64,000 bases of DNA from Candidatus Planktophila versatilis (GCF_002288105.1 NZ_CP016774.1:1-64000); one strand, 5' to 3'. Counted from the first letter of the stretch, positions 43,497 through 52,430 are shown. Notes: generated by a model not told the origin, from the letters alone. Translations and numbers: made by a program.

Positions 43497-45321
43497 CTCA
43501 AATCTACAAATTGCAAAGCAGGCTCTCGGGTTAGTTAGCCAGAGAGACAAAAGAAAAATATACATCGTTTCAGTTTCTCAATGTATCGCAAGCATCCTTG
43601 ATCTTATTGGTGTTGCCGCCATCGGAATTCTCTCCGCAATTGCGGTGAATGGCGTACAGTCCAGACCGCCCGGGAACCGAGTGGGAAAAATACTTGAAAT
43701 CTTGGGCTTGTCGGATTCTACTTTCCGAACCCAAATCATTTTTTTGGCCAGTGTTGCATTATTTGCAATGATTTTAAGAACTTGCCTTTCAATTATACTT
43801 TCCAGGAAAACACTGAGACTTCTTAGTAAAATTTCAGCTGAGATTTCTAATGATTTGGTGTCTAAGCTGTTCTCTCACTCATTACTAGAGGTCAAAACTC
43901 GCTCTAATTATCAGAATGTCTACGCATTGACGGCTGGCGTGAATTCCATAATGATCGGAGTCATTGGAGTAATCGTATCTTTACTTTCGGATATCTCCTT
44001 AATGATTGTCCTTGTCGGCGGATTGCTTGCGGTAAACCCAACGGTAGCAATTTCAACCCTAGCTGTCTTTTCCATGATTGGATTTTTGTTGTACTTATAT
44101 CAACATCATCGTGCTGAAGTTATGGGCACTAAGTTTACAGAGTCAACTATTGAACGTGATTCAGATTTATTTACAGGCCTAAACTTGTATCGCGAATTAC
44201 TTGTTCGAAATCAGAGGCATACCTTTGCCGAACAAATCAATCAGAAAACGACGGCGCTATCTCGTCTAAGTGCGGAAGTTAGCTTTCTCCCGTTAGTAAA
44301 CAAGTATGTCATTGAAATTACAGTCGTTGTTGCTACCTTCCTTGTCGCTGCCGCAAGTTTTGCTTTTCAAGATGTCTCCCGAGCCGTGTCGGGGTTAGCA
44401 ATTTTTTCAGCCGCCGCCGCGAGAATCACGCCCGGGATTATCCGCATACAGCAATCAATGATCCTTTTGAGATCTAGTATCGGTAGCACTTATCCGACTT
44501 TGGACCTGATCAAATCTTTGAAAGACGTAACAGCTTCTCAAAGTACTGAAATGTCGTCAAAGCCAACCCTGAATCAATTCATTCCCGAGGTTGTGTTTAA
44601 GAACGTTGATTTCACTTACCCTAACGCCCCAAGACCAGTTTTGAGCTCACTAAATTGCACAATTAATCCTGGGGAGCTTGTCGCTGTCATTGGGCCGTCA
44701 GGTGCAGGCAAGTCAACTTTTGTTGATTTGCTTCTAGGAGTAATTGAGCCAACAAGTGGATCAGTGACCATATCTTCCAGACGCCCGATTCAGGCAGCGA
44801 GAGATTTTCCGGGAGCCCTCGCATACGTCCCGCAGGAGGTCTCCTTAATGTCAGCTTCTGTGGAAGAGAATGTATTGATGGGATACTCAAAAAGTTTACA
44901 GAATATAGAGAAAATGAAAATGGCGCTCACGGATTCCGAACTTGATAATCTCATCAGTGAACTCCCGCTTGGATATCAGACAAGAATAGGTGAGCGAGGC
45001 ATCCCATTAAGTGGTGGCCAAAGGCAAAGAATTGGAATCGCGAGAGCGTTGATTACCAATCCACGTTTGATAGTTTTTGATGAAGCCACGAGTTCGCTAG
45101 ATGCAGAAACGGAAAATCGAATTAAGGAAACTATCCAGATCATGAAAGGGCGCGTAACTCAAGTGATTGTCGCACATAGACTATCTACAGTTCGAGACGC
45201 AGACACGGTTTTCTATATTGATGATGGTGGGATTAGGGCGCGGGGATCATTTGAGGACATTGCTCGAGAAATTCCAAACTTTAATTCGATCGCCCACCAA
45301 ATGGGCCTGACAGACCGCTGA
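43489..45321 (+). CDS. ABC transporter, fused permease-ATPase (glycolipid flippase-like)
   Basis: 610-residue exporter half-transporter in the MsbA/PglK style, likely flipping a lipid-linked glycan across the membrane. Residues about 20-320 hold six membrane segments; residues about 365-600 are the ATPase: Walker A AVIGPSGAGKSTFVDLLLG, Q-loop LAYVPQEVSLMSASV, signature IPLSGGQRQRIGIARALI, Walker B LIVFDEATSSLD and the H-loop VIVAHRLSTV. It overlaps the preceding glycosyltransferase by 8 bp, so synthesis and export are coupled. It is the only flippase candidate in the cluster. Confidence 0.9.
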   Translation: MSSSNLQIAKQALGLVSQRDKRKIYIVSVSQCIASILDLIGVAAIGILSAIAVNGVQSRPPGNRVGKILEILGLSDSTFRTQIIFLASVALFAMILRTCLSIILSRKTLRLLSKISAEISNDLVSKLFSHSLLEVKTRSNYQNVYALTAGVNSIMIGVIGVIVSLLSDISLMIVLVGGLLAVNPTVAISTLAVFSMIGFLLYLYQHHRAEVMGTKFTESTIERDSDLFTGLNLYRELLVRNQRHTFAEQINQKTTALSRLSAEVSFLPLVNKYVIEITVVVATFLVAAASFAFQDVSRAVSGLAIFSAAAARITPGIIRIQQSMILLRSSIGSTYPTLDLIKSLKDVTASQSTEMSSKPTLNQFIPEVVFKNVDFTYPNAPRPVLSSLNCTINPGELVAVIGPSGAGKSTFVDLLLGVIEPTSGSVTISSRRPIQAARDFPGALAYVPQEVSLMSASVEENVLMGYSKSLQNIEKMKMALTDSELDNLISELPLGYQTRIGERGIPLSGGQRQRIGIARALITNPRLIVFDEATSSLDAETENRIKETIQIMKGRVTQVIVAHRLSTVRDADTVFYIDDGGIRARGSFEDIAREIPNFNSIAHQMGLTDR

Positions 45322-45327
45322 TAATCT
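45322..45327 (+). promoter_or_regulatory. -10 element, leaderless FkbM promoter
   Basis: TAATCT starts at the base after the ABC transporter stop and lies exactly 6 nt before the ATG at 45334. Confidence 0.45.
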
Positions 45328-45333
45328 AGAGCA

Positions 45334-46089
45334 ATGTTAATCTCACCTCTTGAGTTGGAATATCTCTGGCGTATAAAACCTAAATCCATTTTGCACATAG
45401 GTGCTCACTTGGGCGAAGAATCGGGTAGATATACATCCCGTGGATGGAACGATGTGGTTTGGATAGAAGCTCAGGAGGCTCTGGCAATTTCACTCACTGA
45501 AAGAATGATTCTAAAAAAACAAAGAGTGATTCACGCGGCAATTTGGGACATCGATGGAATCATATTGGATTTGAACGTAACCAATAATTCCCAATCTACG
45601 AGTTTGCTGGAATTTGGTACTCATAAGAATGATTACCCAGACGTTCACGTGTCACATAAGGAAAAGGTTTCAACCAAACGGATAGATTCGATATTCGACG
45701 AAGGCACCATTCCAGACTTTATTAATTTAGACATTCAAGGAGCTGAGATAAGAGCCCTAAAGAGTTGTGGGAAACTATTATCGAAAGTGAAGTACGTTTA
45801 TTGTGAAGTCAACAAAAAGGAAGTATACCTGGATTGCCCTTTGGTAGATGAAATAGACGAACTCTTATCTGGATTTGGTTTCGAGAGAGTGACAACAAGA
45901 TGGGTTCCCTATAAGGGATGGGGTGATGCATTTTACGTCAATACGGAAGTAACAAGAATTTCTATGCTTGCAAAACTGGTGGGTAAATCCTTCGAGTTGC
46001 TTTACACCCAATACTATTTTTTGTCAGTTGCTCACTTCAAATTTCTGCGAACTTTAAGAAAACTCAAGAATTCATTCGCTAATCGATAA
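45334..46089 (+). CDS. FkbM family methyltransferase
   Basis: 251 residues; FkbM-type enzymes O-methylate sugars or small molecules with SAM. Marks: SILHIGAHLGEESGRYTSRG (motif I), VVWIEAQEALAISL, AIWDIDGIILDLNVTNNSQS, VSTKRIDSIFDEGTIPDFIN followed by LDIQGAEIRALKS, the conserved D-x-EG/QG motif of FkbM. Its 3' end overlaps by 58 bp with the end of the broken glycosyltransferase gene on the other strand. Confidence 0.85.
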   Translation: MLISPLELEYLWRIKPKSILHIGAHLGEESGRYTSRGWNDVVWIEAQEALAISLTERMILKKQRVIHAAIWDIDGIILDLNVTNNSQSTSLLEFGTHKNDYPDVHVSHKEKVSTKRIDSIFDEGTIPDFINLDIQGAEIRALKSCGKLLSKVKYVYCEVNKKEVYLDCPLVDEIDELLSGFGFERVTTRWVPYKGWGDAFYVNTEVTRISMLAKLVGKSFELLYTQYYFLSVAHFKFLRTLRKLKNSFANR

Positions 46090-46787
46090 GTGATGGCTTG
46101 ATACCGCATCAAACTCCTTAAATGTAGAAATGAAATCAAAAGAGTTTCAATCCTTCCGCACCTGTTATGGTGAGCCGAAAAATTTGGAAATTCACTAGAC
46201 ACTAACAGATAAGAGAGATAATCAAACTTTTTTGATTCATAAAGAGAACACAACTGTCTGAAATCGGCAGCAACTCGATAGTTTAAATCCAATTTTCGGG
46301 GTCCCCTGAGGAAAGTGGTGGAGAAAATTACTCACTGGTGGCTGACATATGAATTCCTCTTTGCTGAGAGAAACCCCGGTAAACTAATCTGTCTTGAATT
46401 GAGATCTTCATCCCATCCTACGCTTACTGGGAAAAGATAAGAAGTTTCATCTTTTTCGTAGGTATCTCTTAGGCAGATTTGAAGACTTTGATGATTGATT
46501 AATTCGTCTCCGGTATTTGAGAACAATACATGGGTTTTACTAGCACATTGAACTCCCACATTCATGGCTTGGTAGACCCAATGGCCGGAATCACGCACTA
46601 CTCGAACCTTAAGCTCATCCATTAGGCCTAGCTCAATATCATCATCTACTGGCACTACCAGAATAATCTCAATTTCCGATAAACCTGAAGGGATGGAAGA
46701 AAGGGTCTTGTACAACCGAGTATTCTCATATGCGGAAACAACTACGATAGATATCTCTGAGAAAAGGCTGGTGAAATTTGTGGACAT
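46032..46787 (-). pseudogene. Glycosyltransferase family 2 gene interrupted by one in-frame TGA
   Basis: The minus-strand frame from ATG at 46787 runs to a TGA at 46332-46334 (151 residues), then stays open in the same frame to 46032. Reading through gives about 250 residues, collinear and gap-free with the intact paralogue at 55354-56127 (257 residues): NSYVSHQ then stop here against NGYVSHQS there, and later YRVAADFRQLCSL against FPIAADTKQIFQL. The stop sits where the paralogue has Ser. N-terminal marks: SIVVVSAYENTRLYKTLSSI and VYQAMNVGVQCASKTHVLFS. It is either a very recent pseudogene, a readthrough gene or a sequence error. AAGGA precedes the ATG. Confidence 0.82.
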
Positions 46788-47682
46788 ACCAATCCTTCTG
46801 CTTGCTCATAAACGGCCTCACAATACTAGACAAATTGAGGAGTTAATTCCTGCATCTTCGCGAGCTTATTGTTTTGTAGATTTTGCTGGGGAAGGCTCCA
46901 ATCTGAGCCGCGATGTGGTTGATTTTGTAAAGTCAACATTCACAAATCCTCAGCGTAGTTACAAGATTTCAGATGCGCCCCTAGGGCCTGGAAAGGCAAT
47001 GATTGAGGCTATTGACTGGGTTTTTGACTTCGAAGAAAGAGTGTTAATTCTAGAAGATGATGTATTTCTCAATGAATATGCCATTGATTTTGTATACCAA
47101 TCATCCCTCGCCATCAAAGATTCGACGACACTAATCACACTTCGTTCCCCATTCCAAGATCAGGATTACGTGGGCGATATCCCGTCGGGTTACTCAAAAT
47201 TCTGTTTAACGAATGGTTGGATTCTAAACCGTGAAGCCTGGAGGCAATTTCAACACCATCGAACCAAATCCCTGTTTTCAGAGTTAGTTACCTTCGTTAT
47301 TCGCCGGCCAACGTCCTTAAGAATTGAACATTTTTTCTTCTTATCTGCATCCGCGCTAAGCAGAAAGGAATTAATTCGAGCGTGGGACACACAGTTTATT
47401 TTTTTCACATTACTTAACAATATCCAGACTCTCACACCAAATCGATCTTGCGTAGAAATTCGAGGAGTTGACTCGGTTGCAAGTAATACGTTACCAGCGA
47501 GCAGTCATTTCAGTGATGTATTTTGGCCAGCGAGTAAGTTGCCACCTAGCCTAATATTTTCCAAGTCTCGGTCAGTCAGTAAAGTCTATAACGCTGAGAT
47601 CCGAGACTCAGTCTATAAAATTCGCCCAAGGCATTTTTTCTCACCAATTAAGAGTTTATTGCAAATTATCAAGCACAGATGA
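46771..47682 (+). CDS. GT-A type glycosyltransferase-like protein
   Basis: 303 residues from the GTG at 46771 (AAAAGG ribosome site 5 nt upstream). Marks: FVDIPILLLAHKRPHNTRQI as first strand, GPGKAMIEAIDWVFDFEERV, then LILEDDVFLNEYAIDFVYQS with the metal-binding EDD motif near residue 95, and FCLTNGWILNREAW. This resembles GNT-I-like/sugar transferases that use an EDD motif; donor unknown. Its start overlaps the divergent broken GT2 gene by 17 bp, and its end overlaps the convergent GT4 gene by 27 bp. Confidence 0.7.
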   Translation: MKFVDIPILLLAHKRPHNTRQIEELIPASSRAYCFVDFAGEGSNLSRDVVDFVKSTFTNPQRSYKISDAPLGPGKAMIEAIDWVFDFEERVLILEDDVFLNEYAIDFVYQSSLAIKDSTTLITLRSPFQDQDYVGDIPSGYSKFCLTNGWILNREAWRQFQHHRTKSLFSELVTFVIRRPTSLRIEHFFFLSASALSRKELIRAWDTQFIFFTLLNNIQTLTPNRSCVEIRGVDSVASNTLPASSHFSDVFWPASKLPPSLIFSKSRSVSKVYNAEIRDSVYKIRPRHFFSPIKSLLQIIKHR

Positions 47683-48828
47683 GTAGACATTAGTAATCGA
47701 ATGAGTTGAAAAAGTTGCAGCTGTCCCTGTGTCAAATAAATTTGCTCGCTGCGAATTGAAAATTTGCCGGATTCCCCCCAAGATATTTTCTATATTGTGC
47801 TCATGAGGTTCAAGTGCAATCCCGTTGCTATCTAGAATTTCCAAAATACCGCCAACATTTGAAGTGAGTACTGGGATGCCCAAACTTTGAGCTTCGACGA
47901 TGCTATTTGGACTGTTGTCGGCGCGCGAGAGAGCTAAGAGTAAATCTATCTCCTTCCAAAAGTTTGGAAGAGATTTTCCAACTGGTTTAAAATCTCTCAA
48001 AAACAATACCTTATAGTTTCGCTTAAATCGTTCATCGCTTAACAATTTCGTGACCAAATCACCATACTTCGTGTAACTATCGCTCATAGTTGCTATGCCA
48101 ATTCTCGGATTCTTCGCAATTTCCCCAGTTCTCTCTAGTAAATATCTTTCTGTATTCCAATCTGGCCCTAATGGATTGGGAATTCTTGAGACCTGCCTTT
48201 CGGAAATACTCAAATTCATTAATGCAGCACCTTGTAGCCAAAGCGAGGGTGAGACTAGGTGAAGATTGGGAAACTTTGTTAGATCCAGATTCCCTAACAA
48301 GTCTCTACCTCTTTGAATTTGGCGAGTGATTAACTTGCTGGCTCTTGGGCAGGCTCTACAACCGCCTTCATTTTCGATGCAATTCAACCTGTAATGGCAA
48401 CCACCCGTGATAAGTCGCTCGTCGTGCATCGTTAAAACAATTGGAAATCCTTCTTGAATCAGCTGAACAAAATTCTTGGTGCTTATCAGGTTTTGCCAAT
48501 TGTGAAAATGTAATACGCGGGTCTTGCCTTTCGACAATTTTTTGAAAAATTCAAGTGGAACTGCATTTGTTGAGAAAACAGAAAAATGAATATCTCTCGT
48601 AAATCGCTCATTTAACGCAATCGCTATCCTTGAACCAACTTTTGACACAATGTTTCGATTGATCGGATACTCTTTTAGCTCCAGAGTTAAATCGTTCCGG
48701 CCGATGCAGTAAAACTCTGAGTCATAACCCTCCTGAAGGAGTTCAGCATGGAGTCTTCTTGCCGCGAGTCCTGCTCCTCCAGTGTGCCCGGTAGATAGCT
48801 GAACCACGGAAGATTTTATATTTTGCAC
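47656..48828 (-). CDS. Glycosyltransferase family 4 protein
   Basis: 390 residues, GT-B fold. N-terminal SSVVQLSTGHTGGAGLAARR with the glycine-rich loop, then TRVLHFHNWQNLISTKNF, VLTMHDERLITGGCHYRLNC and a cysteine group CHYRLNC-x-ENEGGCRACP seen in WcaC-like GT4 enzymes, and C-terminal LLALSRADNSPNSIVEAQSL followed by GIPVLTSNVGG with the E-x7-E signature. Start is GTG at 48828 with TATCAT 6 nt before it. It is the last gene of the AT-rich cluster. Its 3' end overlaps the convergent gene by 27 bp. Confidence 0.85.
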   Translation of the reverse strand: MQNIKSSVVQLSTGHTGGAGLAARRLHAELLQEGYDSEFYCIGRNDLTLELKEYPINRNIVSKVGSRIAIALNERFTRDIHFSVFSTNAVPLEFFKKLSKGKTRVLHFHNWQNLISTKNFVQLIQEGFPIVLTMHDERLITGGCHYRLNCIENEGGCRACPRASKLITRQIQRGRDLLGNLDLTKFPNLHLVSPSLWLQGAALMNLSISERQVSRIPNPLGPDWNTERYLLERTGEIAKNPRIGIATMSDSYTKYGDLVTKLLSDERFKRNYKVLFLRDFKPVGKSLPNFWKEIDLLLALSRADNSPNSIVEAQSLGIPVLTSNVGGILEILDSNGIALEPHEHNIENILGGIRQIFNSQRANLFDTGTAATFSTHSITNVYSSVLDNLQ

Positions 48829-48834
48829 TCATAA

Positions 48835-48840
48835 ATGATA
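48835..48840 (-). promoter_or_regulatory. -10 element, leaderless GT4 promoter
   Basis: TATCAT on the minus strand, exactly 6 nt before the GTG start. Confidence 0.5.
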
Positions 48841-48971
48841 CTGAGCAACTTGGGCAATATGTCCGTTTTGTCCCCTTCCCACGACAAACTAGGATGGGAT
48901 TCGTAGTAGCGAATAGAGGCGGCGACGGCTGAGCTCTTCAAGACAAAACCGGTTAAAGAAGGATCACTCAA

Positions 48972-50309
48972 GTGGCACTTAGCGTATGGACAGTTGCTGA
49001 ACTGGGGGCTTTTTACACTGAGCACCGTTCAGAGCTTCTCTCGCATGCCAATCGAGTATTGAAAGACTCAGCTAAAGCTGAAGAAATCACTCAAGACTCA
49101 CTAATCAAGTTCATGTTGGCTGCCCCTGAGCTTGAATCTTCAGAACACGCTCTCTCATATCTACATCGCACCATCGAAAACCTCTGTATCGACTACTTCC
49201 GCATGGAAGGGCGCCGTCCGAACCTTGTGGTTTTAGATGATGCCCAAGCTGAGGTAGAAGCTGCATGGCAGGTTTCCGGTGATCACTCAGCAGTTCTTTC
49301 CCAGGCAGAAGATGCAGCAATTATTCGCCAAGCTCTAGCCCTACTCTCCCCAGCCGAGCGCGCAGCGCTGGTTATGTGGGAGATGGAAGGTCGCTCAACT
49401 TCAGAGATCGCAGCAGAACTTGGTATCAAGGAATCTGCCGTGCGCCACACTGTTTCTCGCGCCCGAACATCACTTCGTCGTATTCTTTCTGAACTTGTTA
49501 TCGATCACGAGCGTGGCCTCACAGCCCTCGATATGCTTTCAACCACCTATAAGAAGGCAGCCGATCTTGCAGCGAAGTCTTCTAAGGTCGCACTTTCTCT
49601 ACTCTTAGTAGTCACCGCATTCCTTGGTTTTAACTCACTTACGGGCCGTGAAGGCGTTCTGCCAACAGCCACAACCCAGGAGCCAACTGCCAAGGTTGCT
49701 GCGCCTGCTGAAGCAACAGAGGCAGCCTCACCTGCACCATCTATCTCAATGCCAGCTAAGAAGTCTTCAACTATGGTCTCTGGTGTCTTTATCAAGGGCG
49801 CTAAGGCCACCTGGCCTGGCCTTGATTCAGAAGGCCTCCCAACAGCTTTCACTGTCACGGGTGAGAACGGAACCCTCGGCAAGATCCGCATTAACCGCAA
49901 TATCCCCGAGGCAACTGAGCAAGGCACAATTTTGGCTACCCAAGCAATTACCTACCAGGGTGGACCAAACGTCTCCATCGATCAGAGCATCACAGTCGAT
50001 GGCAACGGCACGAAGTATGAGGTTCAATACGTCTCATTCGGAATCAACGGGGTCTGGGCGGTAGCGGAAGCCCGCGCCACGAGCGTCGATTTTGAGCGTA
50101 TGTCCAATGGCCAGTACCTTACGACCGTTACAATTTCCCTACTCTCAACCCCAACTTCAGAGTTGTCTATACCCGTGGGCAACCGCGGCTATGACGTGGT
50201 TGGCGCACCTAAGACGATTACAACTCGTCTCTTGCTCAACGCGAGCAAGACCCAAATTTTGGCTCAGGCAATTTTAATTCCTGAGCCTGCACAAAAGGCA
50301 AAGGGCTGA
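48972..50309 (+). CDS. ECF-type sigma factor with transmembrane anchor and extracytoplasmic domain
   Basis: 445 residues in three parts. Residues 10-90 are sigma region 2 (SAKAEEITQDSLIKFMLAA; YLHRTIENLCIDYFRMEGRR). Residues 115-172 are region 4 with the helix-turn-helix EGRSTSEIAAELGIKESAVR. Residues 206-223 are one hydrophobic segment (VALSLLLVVTAFLGFNSL), then an Ala/Thr/Pro linker (about 228-270) and a beta-rich domain to 440 with no recognised family. The N-terminus must be inside and the C-terminus outside. Start is GTG at 48972 with AAGGA upstream. The next gene encodes a secreted surface protein, a probable target. Codon use is that of the core genome, not of the AT-rich cluster. Confidence 0.8.
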   Translation: MALSVWTVAELGAFYTEHRSELLSHANRVLKDSAKAEEITQDSLIKFMLAAPELESSEHALSYLHRTIENLCIDYFRMEGRRPNLVVLDDAQAEVEAAWQVSGDHSAVLSQAEDAAIIRQALALLSPAERAALVMWEMEGRSTSEIAAELGIKESAVRHTVSRARTSLRRILSELVIDHERGLTALDMLSTTYKKAADLAAKSSKVALSLLLVVTAFLGFNSLTGREGVLPTATTQEPTAKVAAPAEATEAASPAPSISMPAKKSSTMVSGVFIKGAKATWPGLDSEGLPTAFTVTGENGTLGKIRINRNIPEATEQGTILATQAITYQGGPNVSIDQSITVDGNGTKYEVQYVSFGINGVWAVAEARATSVDFERMSNGQYLTTVTISLLSTPTSELSIPVGNRGYDVVGAPKTITTRLLLNASKTQILAQAILIPEPAQKAKG

Positions 50310-50373
50310 TCACGTGTTACATCAGCTAACAAATAAGTTTCTTCACCGCGTCCGGATACACGGTGGAGAATTT

Positions 50374-50451
50374 GATTCATCAGCACGTGCGATGAATCGA
50401 GCGGAATCAGGAAACTGATTCCAAGCCGAGGTACGGAAATTCCGTAACTCG
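50374..50451 (+). promoter_or_regulatory. Multi-hairpin 5' leader of the surface-protein gene
   Basis: Three tandem inverted repeats: GATTCATC/GATGAATC (50374-50381 and 50391-50398), GGAATCAG-GAAA-CTGATTCC (50403-50422, with a GAAA tetraloop), and a 12-bp arm pair with one mismatch around 50427-50451 (core TACGGAA-A-TTCCGTA). A weaker CACCG/CGGTG pair precedes at 50344-50365. Probably an mRNA-stabilising or regulated leader. Confidence 0.7.
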
Positions 50452-50469
50452 ACTATCGAAAGGAAACAA

Positions 50470-52356
50470 ATGTCTACAACGACAACTTTCAAGCGCATTG
50501 CGTTTGTAACTGTTGCAGCTTTGGGTCTTGGTCTGCTTTCAGTTGCGCCTTCAAACGCAGCAGTTGCAGCTGACACTCTAACTGTGACAGATGGAACAGC
50601 TTCTGTTGGTGACACCGTCACAGCAACATCAGCTACAGCAACAATTTCATTCCTACCAAGTGCGTACACCACTGACTCACACTCAGTAACTGCGTCACTC
50701 GTATCAGGTCCAGCTGCAAACACACTGTTCCCGGTATTGAAACTTACTGAAACAACAAGTGCAATCGTGAGTGGCACTGTTGCAAACCTAACTCCTGAGA
50801 CAGCAACTGCCATTGGCGGAGATTTTGATGCTTACAATAAGGTATACGTCAAGGGCCGCGCAGCTGCAGTAACAACTGCTAAGTTTGCTGTATTTATCGG
50901 CACCTCATCTAATACAGGTGTTGTAACAGCTGGTACATACGTAGTTCGTATTACACCTGCTGCTGCACCAACTGCTGGAACAGCTGCTGCTAAGGACATC
51001 ACAATCGTAGTTACAGCTGCGACCCAGTCCTCATCAAGCTCAACTGCACACATCTCAACTGGTACTGCTGCCCCAGATGCTGCAACGGATATCGTTGCAG
51101 TCGTTGCTGCTAACACAGCAAAGACAGCTGCAACTGATGCTGCTGCAAATATCAAGGTGACACAAGTTAAGTCATCTGGTGCTGCTGCAAATGAATCAAT
51201 CACAGCGGTAATCACTGGCCCAGGAACAATTGGTGGTGCTGGAACTCAAGCTGCTGCTGCTTCAATGGGTCGTTCAATTACAGTTGGAACTAATGGTTCA
51301 GGCGTTGCATTCATCAACGTATTCGGAGATGGAACATCAGGTAAGGCAACAATTACCCTTACCGGCGTAACATCAGGATACTCATTTGGATCAAAGACTG
51401 TTCTCTTCTCAAGCACAACAATTGCTACATTGACAGCAGCTGCTGTCAATCCAGTTGTTGCTGCATCAGGAACAGCTAAGACTGATGCAGTTTCAGTTAT
51501 TGCTAAGGATGCCGATGGCAACCAGATCTATAACCCAACTGTCTACACACTCTCATCTGCAACATCTGTAATCTCGAATTCATATTCGACAACAGGTTGT
51601 AATTGGGATGGAACTGATCTTGTTACTTACTGCGATGTGACTCCGGTTGCCGCAGGTTCAGCTAACATCACATTCACAAACCGTGCTTCAGCTACAGCAA
51701 CAACACCTACAACAGCAGTTACTTCAAACGCTGTTGCAATCCGTGTTGGTTCAACAACTGCAGCAACAATGAAGCTCACAACTGATAAGGCAAGCTACCT
51801 ACCGGGTGAAAAGATTACTTTGACCCTGGCAATCCTTGACTCAGCAGGAAATGCAGTTGCTGGTTCAGCTGATAACACCACATATGCAAACGTATTTGCT
51901 ACAGGTGGAATCACTTCTGACTATGCGTTCTACACAGGCAGTGACACACTGACTGCAGTATTCGCACAGCTCTCACCAAAAACAAGCCTTAAGACATGGA
52001 CGCTCTTTGCTCCACTTCAGGCTGCAGAGGTCACAATGACAGCTATTCCGGGAGCATCATTCCCAGCTGCATACCAAGCTACTAACGCACTAGGTCTTAC
52101 TGCAAAGATCACTGTTGGTAACTCAGCAGGCGTCGATGCAGCTACAGATGCAGCTAACGAAGCAACTGATGCAGCAAACGCAGCAACTGATGCAGCACTT
52201 GCTGCCGCAGATGCAGCAGATGCAGCAACAGCAGCAGCAGAAGATGCATCAGCTGCAGTTGCAACACTTGCTAAGTCTGTTAACACAGCACTTGCAAGCC
52301 TCAAGAAGCAGATCACAGCGTTGACTGCCCTTGTTAACAAGCTCCTCAAGAAGTAA
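50470..52356 (+). CDS. Secreted S-layer-like surface protein with Ala-rich coiled tail
   Basis: 628 residues. Signal peptide at 1-30 (RIAFVTVAALGLGLLSVAPSNA, cleavage after SNA in shorter form). The body is Thr/Ala/Ser-rich beta-structure without a known domain, with repeated short strands and only one Cys pair (TGCNWDGTDLVTYCDV near 378-391). The last about 75 residues (DNA from 52130) form an Ala/Asp/Thr helical stretch with repeats such as AATDAANEATDAANAATDAA, ending in the amphipathic LKKQITALTALVNKLLKK, a likely coiled coil or cell-wall anchor. Codon bias, the structured leader, GAAAGGA ribosome site and strong terminator suggest very high expression. Likely an S-layer or major surface protein; not proven. 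Confidence 0.75.
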   Translation: MSTTTTFKRIAFVTVAALGLGLLSVAPSNAAVAADTLTVTDGTASVGDTVTATSATATISFLPSAYTTDSHSVTASLVSGPAANTLFPVLKLTETTSAIVSGTVANLTPETATAIGGDFDAYNKVYVKGRAAAVTTAKFAVFIGTSSNTGVVTAGTYVVRITPAAAPTAGTAAAKDITIVVTAATQSSSSSTAHISTGTAAPDAATDIVAVVAANTAKTAATDAAANIKVTQVKSSGAAANESITAVITGPGTIGGAGTQAAAASMGRSITVGTNGSGVAFINVFGDGTSGKATITLTGVTSGYSFGSKTVLFSSTTIATLTAAAVNPVVAASGTAKTDAVSVIAKDADGNQIYNPTVYTLSSATSVISNSYSTTGCNWDGTDLVTYCDVTPVAAGSANITFTNRASATATTPTTAVTSNAVAIRVGSTTAATMKLTTDKASYLPGEKITLTLAILDSAGNAVAGSADNTTYANVFATGGITSDYAFYTGSDTLTAVFAQLSPKTSLKTWTLFAPLQAAEVTMTAIPGASFPAAYQATNALGLTAKITVGNSAGVDAATDAANEATDAANAATDAALAAADAADAATAAAEDASAAVATLAKSVNTALASLKKQITALTALVNKLLKK

Positions 52357-52396
52357 TCGGCTAAAACCCGAAAACTTCTAGAAAAGCTCTAGAACC

Positions 52397-52430
52397 GAAA
52401 CCCGGTTCTCCTTCGGGAGAGCCGGGTTTC
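52397..52430 (+). terminator. Rho-independent-type terminator after the surface-protein gene
   Basis: A 15-bp stem (52397-52411 with 52416-52430, one G-U pair) closed by a TTCG loop, followed by a short T-containing tail. It is the strongest terminator in the window and isolates the surface-protein transcript. Confidence 0.88.

Noticed and set aside
46332-46334. TGA as a selenocysteine codon
   Set aside because: The paralogue has Ser, not Cys, at this place, no redox context exists, and no clear selenocysteine hairpin was seen downstream.
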